Shown here: piece after piece, positions 26,267 through 34,747 of the stretch
How the letters are laid out: each line of letters begins with the position of its first letter
How positions within the stretch are numbered: the stretch's first letter is position 1
Source of the DNA: Rhizobiaceae bacterium
GTDB taxonomy: Bacteria > Pseudomonadota > Alphaproteobacteria > Rhizobiales > Rhizobiaceae
Assembly (NCBI GenBank): GCA_028279875.1
Contig: JANQMU010000129.1
Coordinates: 1 to 52,431, forward strand
Length of the DNA: 52,431 bases
Direction of reading: 5' to 3'
Notes under the pieces: model-generated
Told to the model about the DNA's origin: nothing
Database searches by the model: none
What the model saw: only the letters and a program-made list of their open reading frames with translations
Program-made: the position numbers and the translations under genes

Positions 26267-27667
26267 TTAACGAACCGCAACCGGCAGCCTGAGTCTGACG
26301 CGAAGTCCTCCCAGCGGACTTCGGTCCAATTGAACGCCGCCTTTGTATTCGCCGGTAATTTCCTTGATGATCGACAACCCCAATCCGGTGCCGGGCTTTG
26401 TCTCATCAAGCCGTTTGCCACGCTTCATGGCCTCAGCGATCTGATCCTCGGCCATGCCCGGGCCGTTATCCTCGACACGAATATCGACCCAGCCATCGGA
26501 GTCCGGAGCGGCTGGATCCCCTGCCGCCGCCTCGACGCCGATGCGGATCGTGTCCGCGGTCCATTTTCCGGCGTTCTCGATCACATTGCCCAACAGTTCC
26601 TCGACATCGTGTTGTTCCATCGCCAGATCCGGAATGCCCGGGGGCAGGTGCAGCTCAAATGCCGTATCGGGATTCAGCCGCTCCATCACACGGACCAGCC
26701 GCTCAAGGGTCTGCGCGGTATCGGTGCGCACAAGAACCGAATTCTGCTGCGCGGCGATGCGGGCCCGGTCGAGATAGTGCTGCACCTGATTTTGCATCGC
26801 GGTCGCCTGTTCCTCGACAAGGCGCGCCTGGTCCGGCTCCATGTTCCGCGATTCATTCAGCAGCACGGCGATCGGCGTCTTTAGCGAGTGCGCCAGATTG
26901 CCGACCTGCATGCGGGCGCGCTCGACAACCCGGCGATTGTTGTCGATCAAGGCATTAACTTCACCCGTCAAGGGCGCGATCTCGCGCGGGAACCTGCCTT
27001 CCAGCGCCTCCGTCTTGCCGGCCCTTATTTCCTCGAGAGAGCGCCGGATACGGTCCAGCGGACGCAGGCCGAAGAGGATGGCGATGGCGTTGACCAACAG
27101 GCTGCCGACGCCAAACAGGGCCATAAACAGGAACAGCTGGCGTGAAAAGGCGGAAACGTCCGTGTCGACATCCGCCTGATTGCCGACCACACGGAAACGG
27201 GCCACTTCGCCATTGTCGCCGAGCAATATCTCCGTCTCGGAGACCAGAACATTCATGCCATTTCCGTCGACCGACGCGTAGACACGCTCGTAACGCTCAT
27301 CGAACGGAACGGCGTCGGTATCGGCGACGACAACGTCCTGGCCGCCGAGCGAGACGGAAGCAGACCGCTGCGGCCGGCCGCCATCGATGATCTCGACAAT
27401 CCAGTACCATCCCGAACCCGGCCGGTTGAACCGCAAATCGCCCAGTTGCGGCACGCCGGCAAGTCCGCCATTTTCATCGAGCGAGACGGAATTGATGACA
27501 TTATAGAGCTGCGCCCGAAGCAATTCGCGAAAACTGCGTTCCACGCCATTTCGGTAGAGCGTCGAAATCAGCACCGCCACGACGAACAGGGCAATGACCG
27601 CCCAAAGGGTGGCGATCGTCAGGACGCGGGCGGCAAGCGATCGCGAATGGCCGGTCCTATTGGCCAT
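26267..27667 (-). CDS. feuQ: Sensor histidine kinase FeuQ (PhoQ-like)
   Basis: A 466-residue inner-membrane kinase partnering FeuP. Helix 1 is at about 18-37, followed by a periplasmic sensor of about 140 residues, helix 2 at about 178-200 and HAMP. The phospho-acceptor is H260 in LAHSLKTPIAVLL (a Ser replaces the usual Glu/Asp after His, as in PhoQ-like kinases), and the ATP-binding domain has DNGPGMAE and GTGLGLSII. In rhizobia FeuPQ controls cyclic glucan export and, in some species, iron uptake. It overlaps the feuP stop by 11 bases. The identification leans on the very characteristic FeuP next to it. Confidence 0.85.
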   Translation of the reverse strand: MANRTGHSRSLAARVLTIATLWAVIALFVVAVLISTLYRNGVERSFRELLRAQLYNVINSVSLDENGGLAGVPQLGDLRFNRPGSGWYWIVEIIDGGRPQRSASVSLGGQDVVVADTDAVPFDERYERVYASVDGNGMNVLVSETEILLGDNGEVARFRVVGNQADVDTDVSAFSRQLFLFMALFGVGSLLVNAIAILFGLRPLDRIRRSLEEIRAGKTEALEGRFPREIAPLTGEVNALIDNNRRVVERARMQVGNLAHSLKTPIAVLLNESRNMEPDQARLVEEQATAMQNQVQHYLDRARIAAQQNSVLVRTDTAQTLERLVRVMERLNPDTAFELHLPPGIPDLAMEQHDVEELLGNVIENAGKWTADTIRIGVEAAAGDPAAPDSDGWVDIRVEDNGPGMAEDQIAEAMKRGKRLDETKPGTGLGLSIIKEITGEYKGGVQLDRSPLGGLRVRLRLPVAVR

Positions 27668-28328
27668 CGCCGGGCGCCTGGATGCGATAGCCGAGGCCGC
27701 GTATCGTCTCGATCATATCGACCCCAAGCTTTTTGCGCAGTCGCCCAACAAACACCTCTATCGTGTTGGAATCACGGTCGAAATCCTGGTCGTACATATG
27801 CTCGACCAGCTCGGTTCGCGAGACCACTTCATTGACATGATGCACAAGATAGGACAGCAGCCGAAACTCATGGGAGGTCAATTTGAGAGCCTTCCCGTCG
27901 ACCGTCGCTTTCGCCCCTCTCGTGTCGAGGCGAAGCGGACCGCAGACGATCTCCGACGAGGCGTGTCCCGCCGCACGCCGGATCAAGGCCCGGATGCGAG
28001 CCAGAACCTCTTCGACATGAAAGGGCTTTGCCACATAGTCATCGGCGCCCGCGTCAATGCCGGCAACCTTGTCGCTCCATCGGTCCCGCGCGGTCAAAAT
28101 GAGCACCGGCATGTCCCGGCCGGCCGAGCGCCACTCTTCCAGGACTGTGATGCCGTCCATCTCGGGAAGGCCGATATCCAGGATGACCGCGTCATAGGGT
28201 TCCGTATCGCCCAGAAAATGGCCCTCGGAGCCGTCATAGGCCGGGTCCACGACATAGCCGGCTTCCCCCAGCGCCTCGCAGAGCTGGCGGTTAAGGTCCT
28301 TGTCGTCCTCGACAACGAGTATTCGCAT
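27657..28328 (-). CDS. feuP: Response regulator FeuP (PhoP-like)
   Basis: A 223-residue OmpR-type regulator with phospho-acceptor D51 (VILDIGLPEMDG), switch lysine in KPFHVEEVLARI, and a winged-helix domain ending FVGRLRKKLGVDMIETIRGL followed by GYRI. The sequence from GHFLGDTEPYDAVILDIGLP through TARDRWSDKVAGIDAGADDY matches what I recall of rhizobial FeuP over long stretches. It is the second gene of feuN-feuP-feuQ; feuN ends 36 bases before it and feuQ overlaps its end. Confidence 0.9.
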   Translation of the reverse strand: MRILVVEDDKDLNRQLCEALGEAGYVVDPAYDGSEGHFLGDTEPYDAVILDIGLPEMDGITVLEEWRSAGRDMPVLILTARDRWSDKVAGIDAGADDYVAKPFHVEEVLARIRALIRRAAGHASSEIVCGPLRLDTRGAKATVDGKALKLTSHEFRLLSYLVHHVNEVVSRTELVEHMYDQDFDRDSNTIEVFVGRLRKKLGVDMIETIRGLGYRIQAPGDGQ

Positions 28329-28364
28329 GGCACGGTCCGTTTTTTAATGTGAACGACAGTCTTT

Positions 28365-28622
28365 CTAGGGCCTTTCGTCTACGGTCAGTTTGCGGCGGCG
28401 GCTGCCGCTGGAATCAGAGGCCAGCACGGTCACTCTGCAGATATCCTGTCCACCGCCTTTCACAACCGACACTGACACGTATTCGCCACCGGTTCGGGCC
28501 AAAACCCGCTGCACGGCGGCGGAGCAGTCCGGCTTGGCCTGGGCGGGCATGCTTTCGGCTGCAAAGGCGAATGGCAGCGCGATCAGCGCACCCAATAGTC
28601 TTCTTCTTGAAATTAGGGTCAT
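28365..28622 (-). CDS. feuN: Small exported protein, probable FeuN (FeuPQ modulator)
   Basis: An 85-residue protein with a signal sequence of about 28 residues ending at MPAQA; the mature part KPDCSAAVQRVLARTGGEYV is followed by VSVVKGGGQDICRVTVLA and a basic tail. In Sinorhizobium meliloti a small periplasmic protein, FeuN, is encoded just upstream of feuP and restrains FeuQ. Position, size and export fit. The leader contains SRRRLLG, which resembles a Tat twin-arginine motif. Two cysteines may form a disulfide. GAGG lies 7 bases before the ATG; a TTG two codons upstream is less likely. The homology call rests on position more than on remembered sequence. Confidence 0.65.
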   Translation of the reverse strand: MTLISRRRLLGALIALPFAFAAESMPAQAKPDCSAAVQRVLARTGGEYVSVSVVKGGGQDICRVTVLASDSSGSRRRKLTVDERP

Positions 28623-28834
28623 GATCAACCTCGAAATGGCCGGTCGGCGGAAAGTCGGTATCGCCGGGCTGCCATTGTTCCTTTCACCATGTTGCGGTTC
28701 CGGCAGTGCGTGGGTGCGAATCTGCCTTCAGAACCGGTTTTCGTCCCCTATCTACACCGGCGAGGCTGAACTGCAAATGAACGGCATGGGAGCCAGTCGC
28801 AGGGATCCGACGTGGTTGGCGCGGCTCTCCGGGG

Positions 28835-29353
28835 TCATGCATCGACCGGCTCGAACGGCCAGTCGACAATATGATCCTCGAAATCCTCGGCTTCCATCCC
28901 CTCTTCCGGCACCGTGCGACCGCGCACCGACACACCGGCGAGGTGAACGGTCTCGGGATCCCCCGAAACCAGCGGGTGCCACCAGTAGAGGTCCCGGCCC
29001 TCTGCAACCAGCCGATAGCCGCAACTGGGCGGCAGCCACGACAGTGTCCGTACCGTCTCAGGGGTCAGCCCGAGGCAGTCCGGCACCCTGTCCTGCCGGT
29101 TGTCGTAGTCCGAACAGCGGCAGTTTTTCGCATCCAGCAATTTACAGGCGACATTGGTCCAGGCGATCTCGCCGGTTTCCCAGTCTTCCAGCTTGTTCAG
29201 GCAACAGCGGCCGCAGCCATCGCACAGGCTTTCCCATTGCTGCTCGGTCATCTCCTCGAGACCGGTTGTCTTCCAGAAAGGCTCGACGCCGGTTTCGTGC
29301 GAATCCACCGCGTGAAGACGATTTTCGGGCAGCCTCACTTTTTGGTGCAACAC
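28835..29353 (-). CDS. YcgN/UPF0260-type cysteine cluster protein
   Basis: A cytosolic protein of about 172 residues with a ferredoxin-like array of cysteines: CDGCGRCCLNKLED, then NCRCSDYDNRQ, VPDCLG and PPSCGYR, followed by WWHPLVSGD. This is the UPF0260 (YcgN) pattern, thought to bind zinc or iron; the role is not known to me. The start is uncertain: no ATG is available, and I chose a GTG preceded closely by AAGGA. A TTG five codons upstream and two GTGs downstream also fit. It is divergent from the PBP1a gene. Confidence 0.85.
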   Translation of the reverse strand: MLHQKVRLPENRLHAVDSHETGVEPFWKTTGLEEMTEQQWESLCDGCGRCCLNKLEDWETGEIAWTNVACKLLDAKNCRCSDYDNRQDRVPDCLGLTPETVRTLSWLPPSCGYRLVAEGRDLYWWHPLVSGDPETVHLAGVSVRGRTVPEEGMEAEDFEDHIVDWPFEPVDA

Positions 29354-29518
29354 TTGTCCTTCAGGCAAATAATGGGCAAAACACTATACGGCGCGTTGCG
29401 ACCGGTTTGGTCGGCGGCGCATGGGCGTTTTTTGGACGCTGTGCGTGGTGCAGTCAATAGACGGGAAAACGGGTTGCAGGATCCATTCAATTACACGAAT
29501 CGGCCGCGCAAGGGGCGC

Positions 29519-31645
29519 ATGAAGCTGCTGCGGCTGGATTCCTGGATCGATTCCACGCTGTGGTCGGCAGGTTCCGGACTGGCCGGTGCGTGGGAAGAAG
29601 CCAATATCTTCTTTCGCCGCTTCAAGGTCAGCGGGTACAAAAAGGTATTCTTCGAAACGCTCGGGGAAATCATGACCGTGGGAACGGCCAGCGCCGTCAT
29701 TTTGCTGGCACTTGCACTGCCGGCCTTCGAGGAAACCGGCGGCAACTGGAAAGAGCAGGACGATTTTGCCGTTACCTTTCTGGACCGCTACGGAAACGAG
29801 ATCGGACATCGCGGTATCATTCATGAGGATTCCGTACCGATCGAGGAACTCCCCGATCATCTGATCAAAACCGTTCTGGCCACTGAAGACCGTCGCTTCT
29901 TCGAGCATTTCGGCATCGATGCGATCGGACTGGTCCGCGCGATGAATGAAAATGTCCGTGCGAATTCGGTCGTGCAGGGCGGATCGACCATCACGCAGCA
30001 GCTCGCAAAGAACCTGTTCCTGACCAATGAGCGCACCATCGAGCGGAAGATCAAGGAAGCGTTTCTGGCGCTGTGGCTGGAGGCCAACCTGCCGAAAAAC
30101 GATATTCTGAGGCTTTACCTCGACCGCGCCTATATGGGCGGTGGGACGTTTGGCATCGCCGCAGCCTCGCAATATTATTTCGGCAAGGACGTCACGGATG
30201 TGAATCTCGCGGAATCGGCGATGCTCGCCGGCCTGTTCAAGGCCCCGACCCGCTACGCGCCGCATATCGACCTGCCGGCGGCCCGGGCGCGGGCCAATGA
30301 GGTGCTGACAAATCTGGTGCAGGGGCAGCTGATGACGGAGGGCCAGGTCATCGGCGCGCGGCGCAATCCGGCCAATGTGGTTGACCGCGGCAATGCCGAA
30401 GCGCCGGACTATTTCCTCGACTGGGCCTTTGAGGAGGTCAAGCGGATCGCCGCAACTTACGACCAGCACTCGCTGATCGTCCGCACGACCATCGATGCCG
30501 GCCTGCAAAGGGCCGCAGAGGACGCGCTGGAACTCGGGTTGCGCCAGCACGGCAAGCGCTATGGCGTCAGCCAGGGAGCGATCGTCCTGCTGGACCATGA
30601 TGGCGCCGTGCGGGCTATGGTCGGAGGACGCGACTACGGCGAGAGCCAGTTCAACAGGGCAACACGGGCACTGCGCCAACCCGGATCGTCGTTCAAGGTC
30701 TATGTCTATGCGACGGCAATGGAAAACGGCTTCACGCCCGAAACATCCATCCGTGACGCGCCGATCACGTGGCGCGGCTGGTCGCCGCGCAACTACGGCC
30801 GCGGCTATTCGGGACGCATCGACGTTACCCGGGCTCTGGTCAAATCAGTCAACACCATTCCGGTGCGCCTCGCGCGCGATCATCTCGGCACGGAGGCCAT
30901 CGCCGATACGGCAAAACGCATGGGCATTCAGACACCGCTAAGGACCGACAAGACCATGCCGCTCGGCACGTCGGAGGTCACTGTACTCGATCAGGCCACC
31001 GCCTATGCCGTCCTGCCGGCCGGCGGGTTGACCTCGGACCGGCACGGGATCACGCAGATCATCAACTATGCCGGCAAGGTTCTGTATGATCACCGGCGGG
31101 ATGCGCCGCCGCGCGAGCGTGTGCTGTCGGTCGAGGCGACCGCCGCGATGAATTCCATTATGGTGCAGATCCCCGAATGGGGTACCGGCCGTCGGGCCCG
31201 GCTCGAGAACATCACAACCGCCGGAAAAACCGGAACGACACAGGCCTATCGCGACGGGTGGTTCGTCGGCTTTACGGGCAACTACACCGCCGCCGTGTGG
31301 TTCGGCAATGACGATTACACATCCTCCAGGAGAATGACGGGCGGTTCGCTTCCGGCAATGACGTTCAAGGAATTGATGACAGTTGCGCATCAGGGCGTTG
31401 ATTTGCGGCCCATTCCGGGGCTGGAAGCTCCGGAAGAGGATGAACAGGACGAGACCGTCCGCGTTGCCATCGCCGAGTCAGCCAACGATGCCGGCGCAGC
31501 GGTGGCGCGCCCGCGCATGCTGTCCAAGGACGCAACCAGATTGCTGCGCGAACTGGCGGACGGATTTGCCAATGCATCGCCGGCCCGGCCGTCCGGACCG
31601 GAGCCGGCGAAATCGGCCCATCTGCGCGCCGCCCTTCCCTACTGA
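29519..31645 (+). CDS. PBP1a-type penicillin-binding protein (glycosyltransferase/transpeptidase)
   Basis: Polymerises and crosslinks peptidoglycan at the inner membrane. With this start it is 708 residues: a cytoplasmic N-terminus, one helix near 55-72, the glycosyltransferase domain with catalytic E123 in ATEDRRFFEHFG and the QGGSTITQQLAKNLFL block, and the transpeptidase domain with nucleophile S390 in SSFK, SVN, and KTG followed by TTQAYRDGWF. AAGGGG lies just before the ATG. The frame is open upstream to an ATG at 29372, which would add 49 basic residues; that would leave only about 20 bases to the divergent YcgN gene, so I prefer the inner start. Confidence 0.93.
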   Translation: MKLLRLDSWIDSTLWSAGSGLAGAWEEANIFFRRFKVSGYKKVFFETLGEIMTVGTASAVILLALALPAFEETGGNWKEQDDFAVTFLDRYGNEIGHRGIIHEDSVPIEELPDHLIKTVLATEDRRFFEHFGIDAIGLVRAMNENVRANSVVQGGSTITQQLAKNLFLTNERTIERKIKEAFLALWLEANLPKNDILRLYLDRAYMGGGTFGIAAASQYYFGKDVTDVNLAESAMLAGLFKAPTRYAPHIDLPAARARANEVLTNLVQGQLMTEGQVIGARRNPANVVDRGNAEAPDYFLDWAFEEVKRIAATYDQHSLIVRTTIDAGLQRAAEDALELGLRQHGKRYGVSQGAIVLLDHDGAVRAMVGGRDYGESQFNRATRALRQPGSSFKVYVYATAMENGFTPETSIRDAPITWRGWSPRNYGRGYSGRIDVTRALVKSVNTIPVRLARDHLGTEAIADTAKRMGIQTPLRTDKTMPLGTSEVTVLDQATAYAVLPAGGLTSDRHGITQIINYAGKVLYDHRRDAPPRERVLSVEATAAMNSIMVQIPEWGTGRRARLENITTAGKTGTTQAYRDGWFVGFTGNYTAAVWFGNDDYTSSRRMTGGSLPAMTFKELMTVAHQGVDLRPIPGLEAPEEDEQDETVRVAIAESANDAGAAVARPRMLSKDATRLLRELADGFANASPARPSGPEPAKSAHLRAALPY

Positions 31646-31731
31646 AGCGGTATTTCGCGCCGATTGAAATCGGTGCGCGGCAACTGCTATGTCTGATTCC
31701 CGATCAAACCCCGGTCCGAGGTCCAGCTTCC

Positions 31732-32322
31732 TTGTTTCGCGTCCCCATTTCAGTGGCGATCATCCTGCTCATCGCCTTCGGTGGCGCGACGGCCAGCGCG
31801 GTTTACGCGATGCGAGCGACGATTGGCTTCGGCTCGATCAATCTGGGCGCGTGGAGAGCGTGGCCGCTGGCCCAGACGGAAGCCGCAGACCCCTACGCCA
31901 AGGCGCATCGGGCGCGAACAGGAAAGCTTCTGCTCGGCGACGCCGAGGGCTTGGCTTTTTTCGCCGAACGGGACAGTGACGGAAACCGGCTGATCACCAA
32001 TTGCCGCTACACGATCGTCGGGCAGACCCCGCCGGCCCGCTTCTGGACGCTGCATGCCACCGATACCGACGATGTCCTGTTGGAGGTCAATCCGCAATTC
32101 CCGTCGGCCTATCATTCACACCATGTGCAGAAGGATCAGACCGGGGAATTCGAGGTCCGCGTTTCCAGCCGCCCGCAGCCGGGCAACTGGCTGGCGATCG
32201 GACAGGACTTCAAGCCGTTCAAGCTGGTGCTGACCCTCTTTGACACGCCGACCACTGGCAGTTCGCGGCTCATCGACCTGGAGATGCCGGAGATATTCGG
32301 CGCCGGGTGTCCGGATGGGTAG
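31732..32322 (+). CDS. DUF1214-domain exported protein
   Basis: A 196-residue protein with an N-terminal signal or anchor helix (ISVAIILLIAFGGATASAVY). The domain has NCRYTIVGQTPPARFWTLHA and ends with the block GNWLAIGQDFKPFKLVLTLF seen in DUF1214 proteins. No ATG fits: the best start is TTG with GAGG 11 bases upstream, or a GTG seven codons later. The stop overlaps the start of the DUF1254 gene by 8 bases, so the two are translationally coupled. The function is not known. Confidence 0.72.
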   Translation: MFRVPISVAIILLIAFGGATASAVYAMRATIGFGSINLGAWRAWPLAQTEAADPYAKAHRARTGKLLLGDAEGLAFFAERDSDGNRLITNCRYTIVGQTPPARFWTLHATDTDDVLLEVNPQFPSAYHSHHVQKDQTGEFEVRVSSRPQPGNWLAIGQDFKPFKLVLTLFDTPTTGSSRLIDLEMPEIFGAGCPDG

Positions 32323-32860
32323 GCCGTTGTTCATCCTGCTGGCCGGGATATTCGGCGCTGCGCTGCTGCACATCGTCATCATTCTGGCAATCCCGCTCTA
32401 CGCCGATCGTGATGCCTGGACCCGTATCCGGGCGCTGGGCGCGCCGGATTTCTTTCATATCCTGCCGGCCGGCAAGCCCGATGGATTGACCTCGGCCAAT
32501 CCGTTCACGCGGGTGGCGGTATGCCGGTTCGATATTACCGAAGAACCGGTCCGGGTGACGGCGTTTGGCGGCGTCCCCAACTGGTCGCTGGCGATTTTCG
32601 ACCCGGGCGCCAACGAGATTTACAGCATGAACGACCGGACCGGGACCGATGCTGATCTCGATATCGTGGTCGTGACACCGCTGCAGATGATCGGATTTCG
32701 CAAAAGCCTGCCCGAAGCGCTTGCCGATTCGGTTCTGATCGAATTTCCGGGGACGGCCGGATATCTGGCGTTGCGCACGGTCGCGCCCGACACCAGTTGG
32801 GACACGATCGTCAGGGAATTCCTGAGAGAGGCGATCTGCCAGCCAGTCTCAGCGTTTTAG
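32315..32860 (+). CDS. DUF1254-domain membrane-anchored protein
   Basis: A 181-residue protein with an N-terminal helix at about 4-26, then an extracytoplasmic domain with ADRDAWTRIRALGAPDFFHI, NPFTRVAVCRFDI and PNWSLAIFDPGANEIYSMND. DUF1254 and DUF1214 are often fused in one larger protein; here they are two small overlapping genes. The start ATG lies within the end of the DUF1214 gene with no strong ribosome site of its own, which suggests coupled translation. Convergent with the small gene that follows. Confidence 0.72.
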   Translation: MGRPLFILLAGIFGAALLHIVIILAIPLYADRDAWTRIRALGAPDFFHILPAGKPDGLTSANPFTRVAVCRFDITEEPVRVTAFGGVPNWSLAIFDPGANEIYSMNDRTGTDADLDIVVVTPLQMIGFRKSLPEALADSVLIEFPGTAGYLALRTVAPDTSWDTIVREFLREAICQPVSAF

Positions 32861-32898
32861 AACAGGTTGCATTCCGCAGATCGGTGACCCGCCAACGA

Positions 32899-33075
32899 TT
32901 ATCGACCTGTTATGCGCTTGCCGCCCGATTTGGCGACATTGGTATCAGGTTTGGCGCGCTCATAGCGCACACCGGTGTACATCAGGATGGTCGCTTCCCG
33001 GCCGGTGGGCATAAAGGAACGTGGCTTTGCCTTTGGGCCCGGTCTTTGCTTGTGCAGGTAGATGATCTGAGCCAT
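32899..33075 (-). CDS. Small conserved protein of Hyphomicrobiales
   Basis: A 58-residue cytosolic protein opening MAQIIYLHKQRPGPKAKPRS and continuing to ILMYTGVRYERAKPD. Short proteins opening with this type of ML/IIYL segment and a (I/V)xFTGVRYER-like motif occur widely in the order, as far as I recall, without assigned function. GGGGA lies 7 bases before the ATG. The open frame runs upstream but the ribosome site and conserved N-terminus set the start here. Confidence 0.6.
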   Translation of the reverse strand: MAQIIYLHKQRPGPKAKPRSFMPTGREATILMYTGVRYERAKPDTNVAKSGGKRITGR

Positions 33076-33330
33076 GGGATTTTCCCCAATGAATGCACCC
33101 GCGGCACCGCCGGCTGCAGCGGAAACCCGATGCTTCGTGGTCGCTGTCATGTTGCGTAAGTACTGTACACATCGTCGGCGCAGTTCATAGCGCTCCGGGA
33201 CAACAGGCTGTTGCGATCGGGCCGGTCCCACGCGAACAGTCCGATTCAATCAGGTGATAGTTAACAGTTTGCTAAATAATTGCTTCTAAAATGAAACATC
33301 AGTCAGTCACGCGTATCTGGGTGTTGGGTT

Positions 33331-34368
33331 TTGGATCGATTTCGCGACCTCGAAGGCGCCGGGAAATCCGGGCGAAAGGACGCTTCGCTTCTCGCGGCGA
33401 TCGCCGGTTTCGAGGCCTTGCATCATCCGACCTCGCTTCACCGGCAGCAATTCTCCAACCTGTTTCTCGAGCTCTTCCCGCATATCCGGGACGAAACGAA
33501 GAGAACCGCAGCGGCGGCGTTGTCGCGGCTGCCCGTCCTGCCCGAAAATGTCGTTGCCGTCATTGCCGATCAGCCGGTGCGCATCGCCGCGCCCTTCCTC
33601 GCCTTCAGCCCTTGCGCAAATGACGGGATATTGCTGCGCGTGATTGCCCGGTACGGCGTCTCCCATGGCCGCGCCATATCGCGTCGAAAGGCGCTGTCAA
33701 AGACGGTCGTCGCGGCGCTTATCGGGCTGAAGGATGCGGCGGTGATGCGGTCGCTGAAAGTTCGTGGCGCCGTTACATCCGACCGGGATGTAGCTGTCGG
33801 CAAGGAGTCGGATCTCCGGCATCGAAACGAGGAAGCCTTGCGCGCGCAGTTGAAGACTCTGGCGTTCGACCAACGGGCGGCCAGGACGCAGCACCAGACC
33901 CAGGATCAGGCGGACACGCTGGGAAAACTGCTGATCCTGCGGGCACAGGGCCGCAACCCGATCGGGTTTGCCGACTGTCTTGCGTTGGCTCTGCGTTCCA
34001 ATACGACGCTGACAGACCGCATCATGCTCGATATTTCCGGGCATCAACTGGCCATGGCGCTGCAGGCGCTCAACGTTGCCGCCATTCAGGCGGAGACCGT
34101 GCTGCAGGGCGTGTTTCCACATCTGACCCGTCGTTCGAATGGTGTTTCCCATGCCAGATTGCTGCTCGACGGATGCGATGCTGCCGAAAGTCGTCGCAAA
34201 GTCGATGCGTGGCGGCGTGCCAATGACGACGCGGAGCACCCCAGGCCGGTCCTGCAGCCGCTGACGACCGATCTGCCAAGCCGGGTTGCCAAACTCCCCT
34301 CCGACCGGCGCATCACCGGGATGGACCGCCGCGGCCGCGCCGTCAAATATCGGGCTCGGCGGGCGTGA
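33331..34368 (+). CDS. DUF2336 protein
   Basis: A 345-residue cytosolic protein with a helical HEAT-like N-terminal half: MDRFRDLEGAGKSG, LFLELFPHIRDETKRTAAAA, LSRLPVLPENVVAVIADQPV followed by RIAAPFLAFSP. This matches the DUF2336 family, common in alphaproteobacteria and of unknown function. No ATG or GTG is available between the upstream stop at 33292 and the conserved start, so translation begins at TTG. The 3' end overlaps the convergent DUF1491 gene by 26 bases. A near-match to a CtrA site (TTAA-N7-CTAA) lies 56-70 bases upstream. Confidence 0.75.
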   Translation: MDRFRDLEGAGKSGRKDASLLAAIAGFEALHHPTSLHRQQFSNLFLELFPHIRDETKRTAAAALSRLPVLPENVVAVIADQPVRIAAPFLAFSPCANDGILLRVIARYGVSHGRAISRRKALSKTVVAALIGLKDAAVMRSLKVRGAVTSDRDVAVGKESDLRHRNEEALRAQLKTLAFDQRAARTQHQTQDQADTLGKLLILRAQGRNPIGFADCLALALRSNTTLTDRIMLDISGHQLAMALQALNVAAIQAETVLQGVFPHLTRRSNGVSHARLLLDGCDAAESRRKVDAWRRANDDAEHPRPVLQPLTTDLPSRVAKLPSDRRITGMDRRGRAVKYRARRA

Positions 34369-34699
34369 TTTCGACATAGGTCTCGGGATGGTCGGTTTCG
34401 ATCTCGACCACCCACAAATCCGGGTCGAATTCGATTTCGCGCGCCAGAGCGGCATCGGTGTTCTCGGCAGTCCCGTCCACTATACGGCCTTCGAACAGCC
34501 GGTCCCCGGGATTAGTCGATTCAAACAGGCTCTGCGGCGCCGGCGCCAGCAGTGTCTCGCCGCCGTTCCGGCTGCGGACGCGAATGAAGATCGCACCTGC
34601 CTCCGGCGCCCCGGTCCGTTCGACGGCGGCAAAGCCGCCCTCACCGAACACGCGGCGCATGAGCGCCTTGACCCAGAGTTCGGATGTCAATCGCATCAT
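34343..34699 (-). CDS. DUF1491 protein
   Basis: A 118-residue cytosolic protein: MMRLTSELWVKALMRRVFGE, GAIFIRVRSRNGGETLLAPA, a variable centre, then DPDLWVVEIETD near the end. This is the DUF1491 pattern, conserved in alphaproteobacteria with no known role. It is the last of a likely three-gene unit (DivJ-like kinase, peptidoglycan-binding protein, this gene; 48 bases separate it from the second). Its 3' end overlaps the DUF2336 gene on the other strand. Confidence 0.78.
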   Translation of the reverse strand: MMRLTSELWVKALMRRVFGEGGFAAVERTGAPEAGAIFIRVRSRNGGETLLAPAPQSLFESTNPGDRLFEGRIVDGTAENTDAALAREIEFDPDLWVVEIETDHPETYVEITPAEPDI

Positions 34700-34747
34700 G
34701 AAGAGTCACCGGCCATGCCGGCACACGGATTCAATGGTCACCACAGC

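Noticed and set aside
29384..30679. Long open frame antisense to the PBP1a gene
   Set aside because: No motif; the plus strand carries intact catalytic blocks.
33261..33275. CtrA-like TTAA-N7-CTAA upstream of the DUF2336 gene
   Set aside because: One mismatch in an AT-rich stretch; too weak to call on its own.
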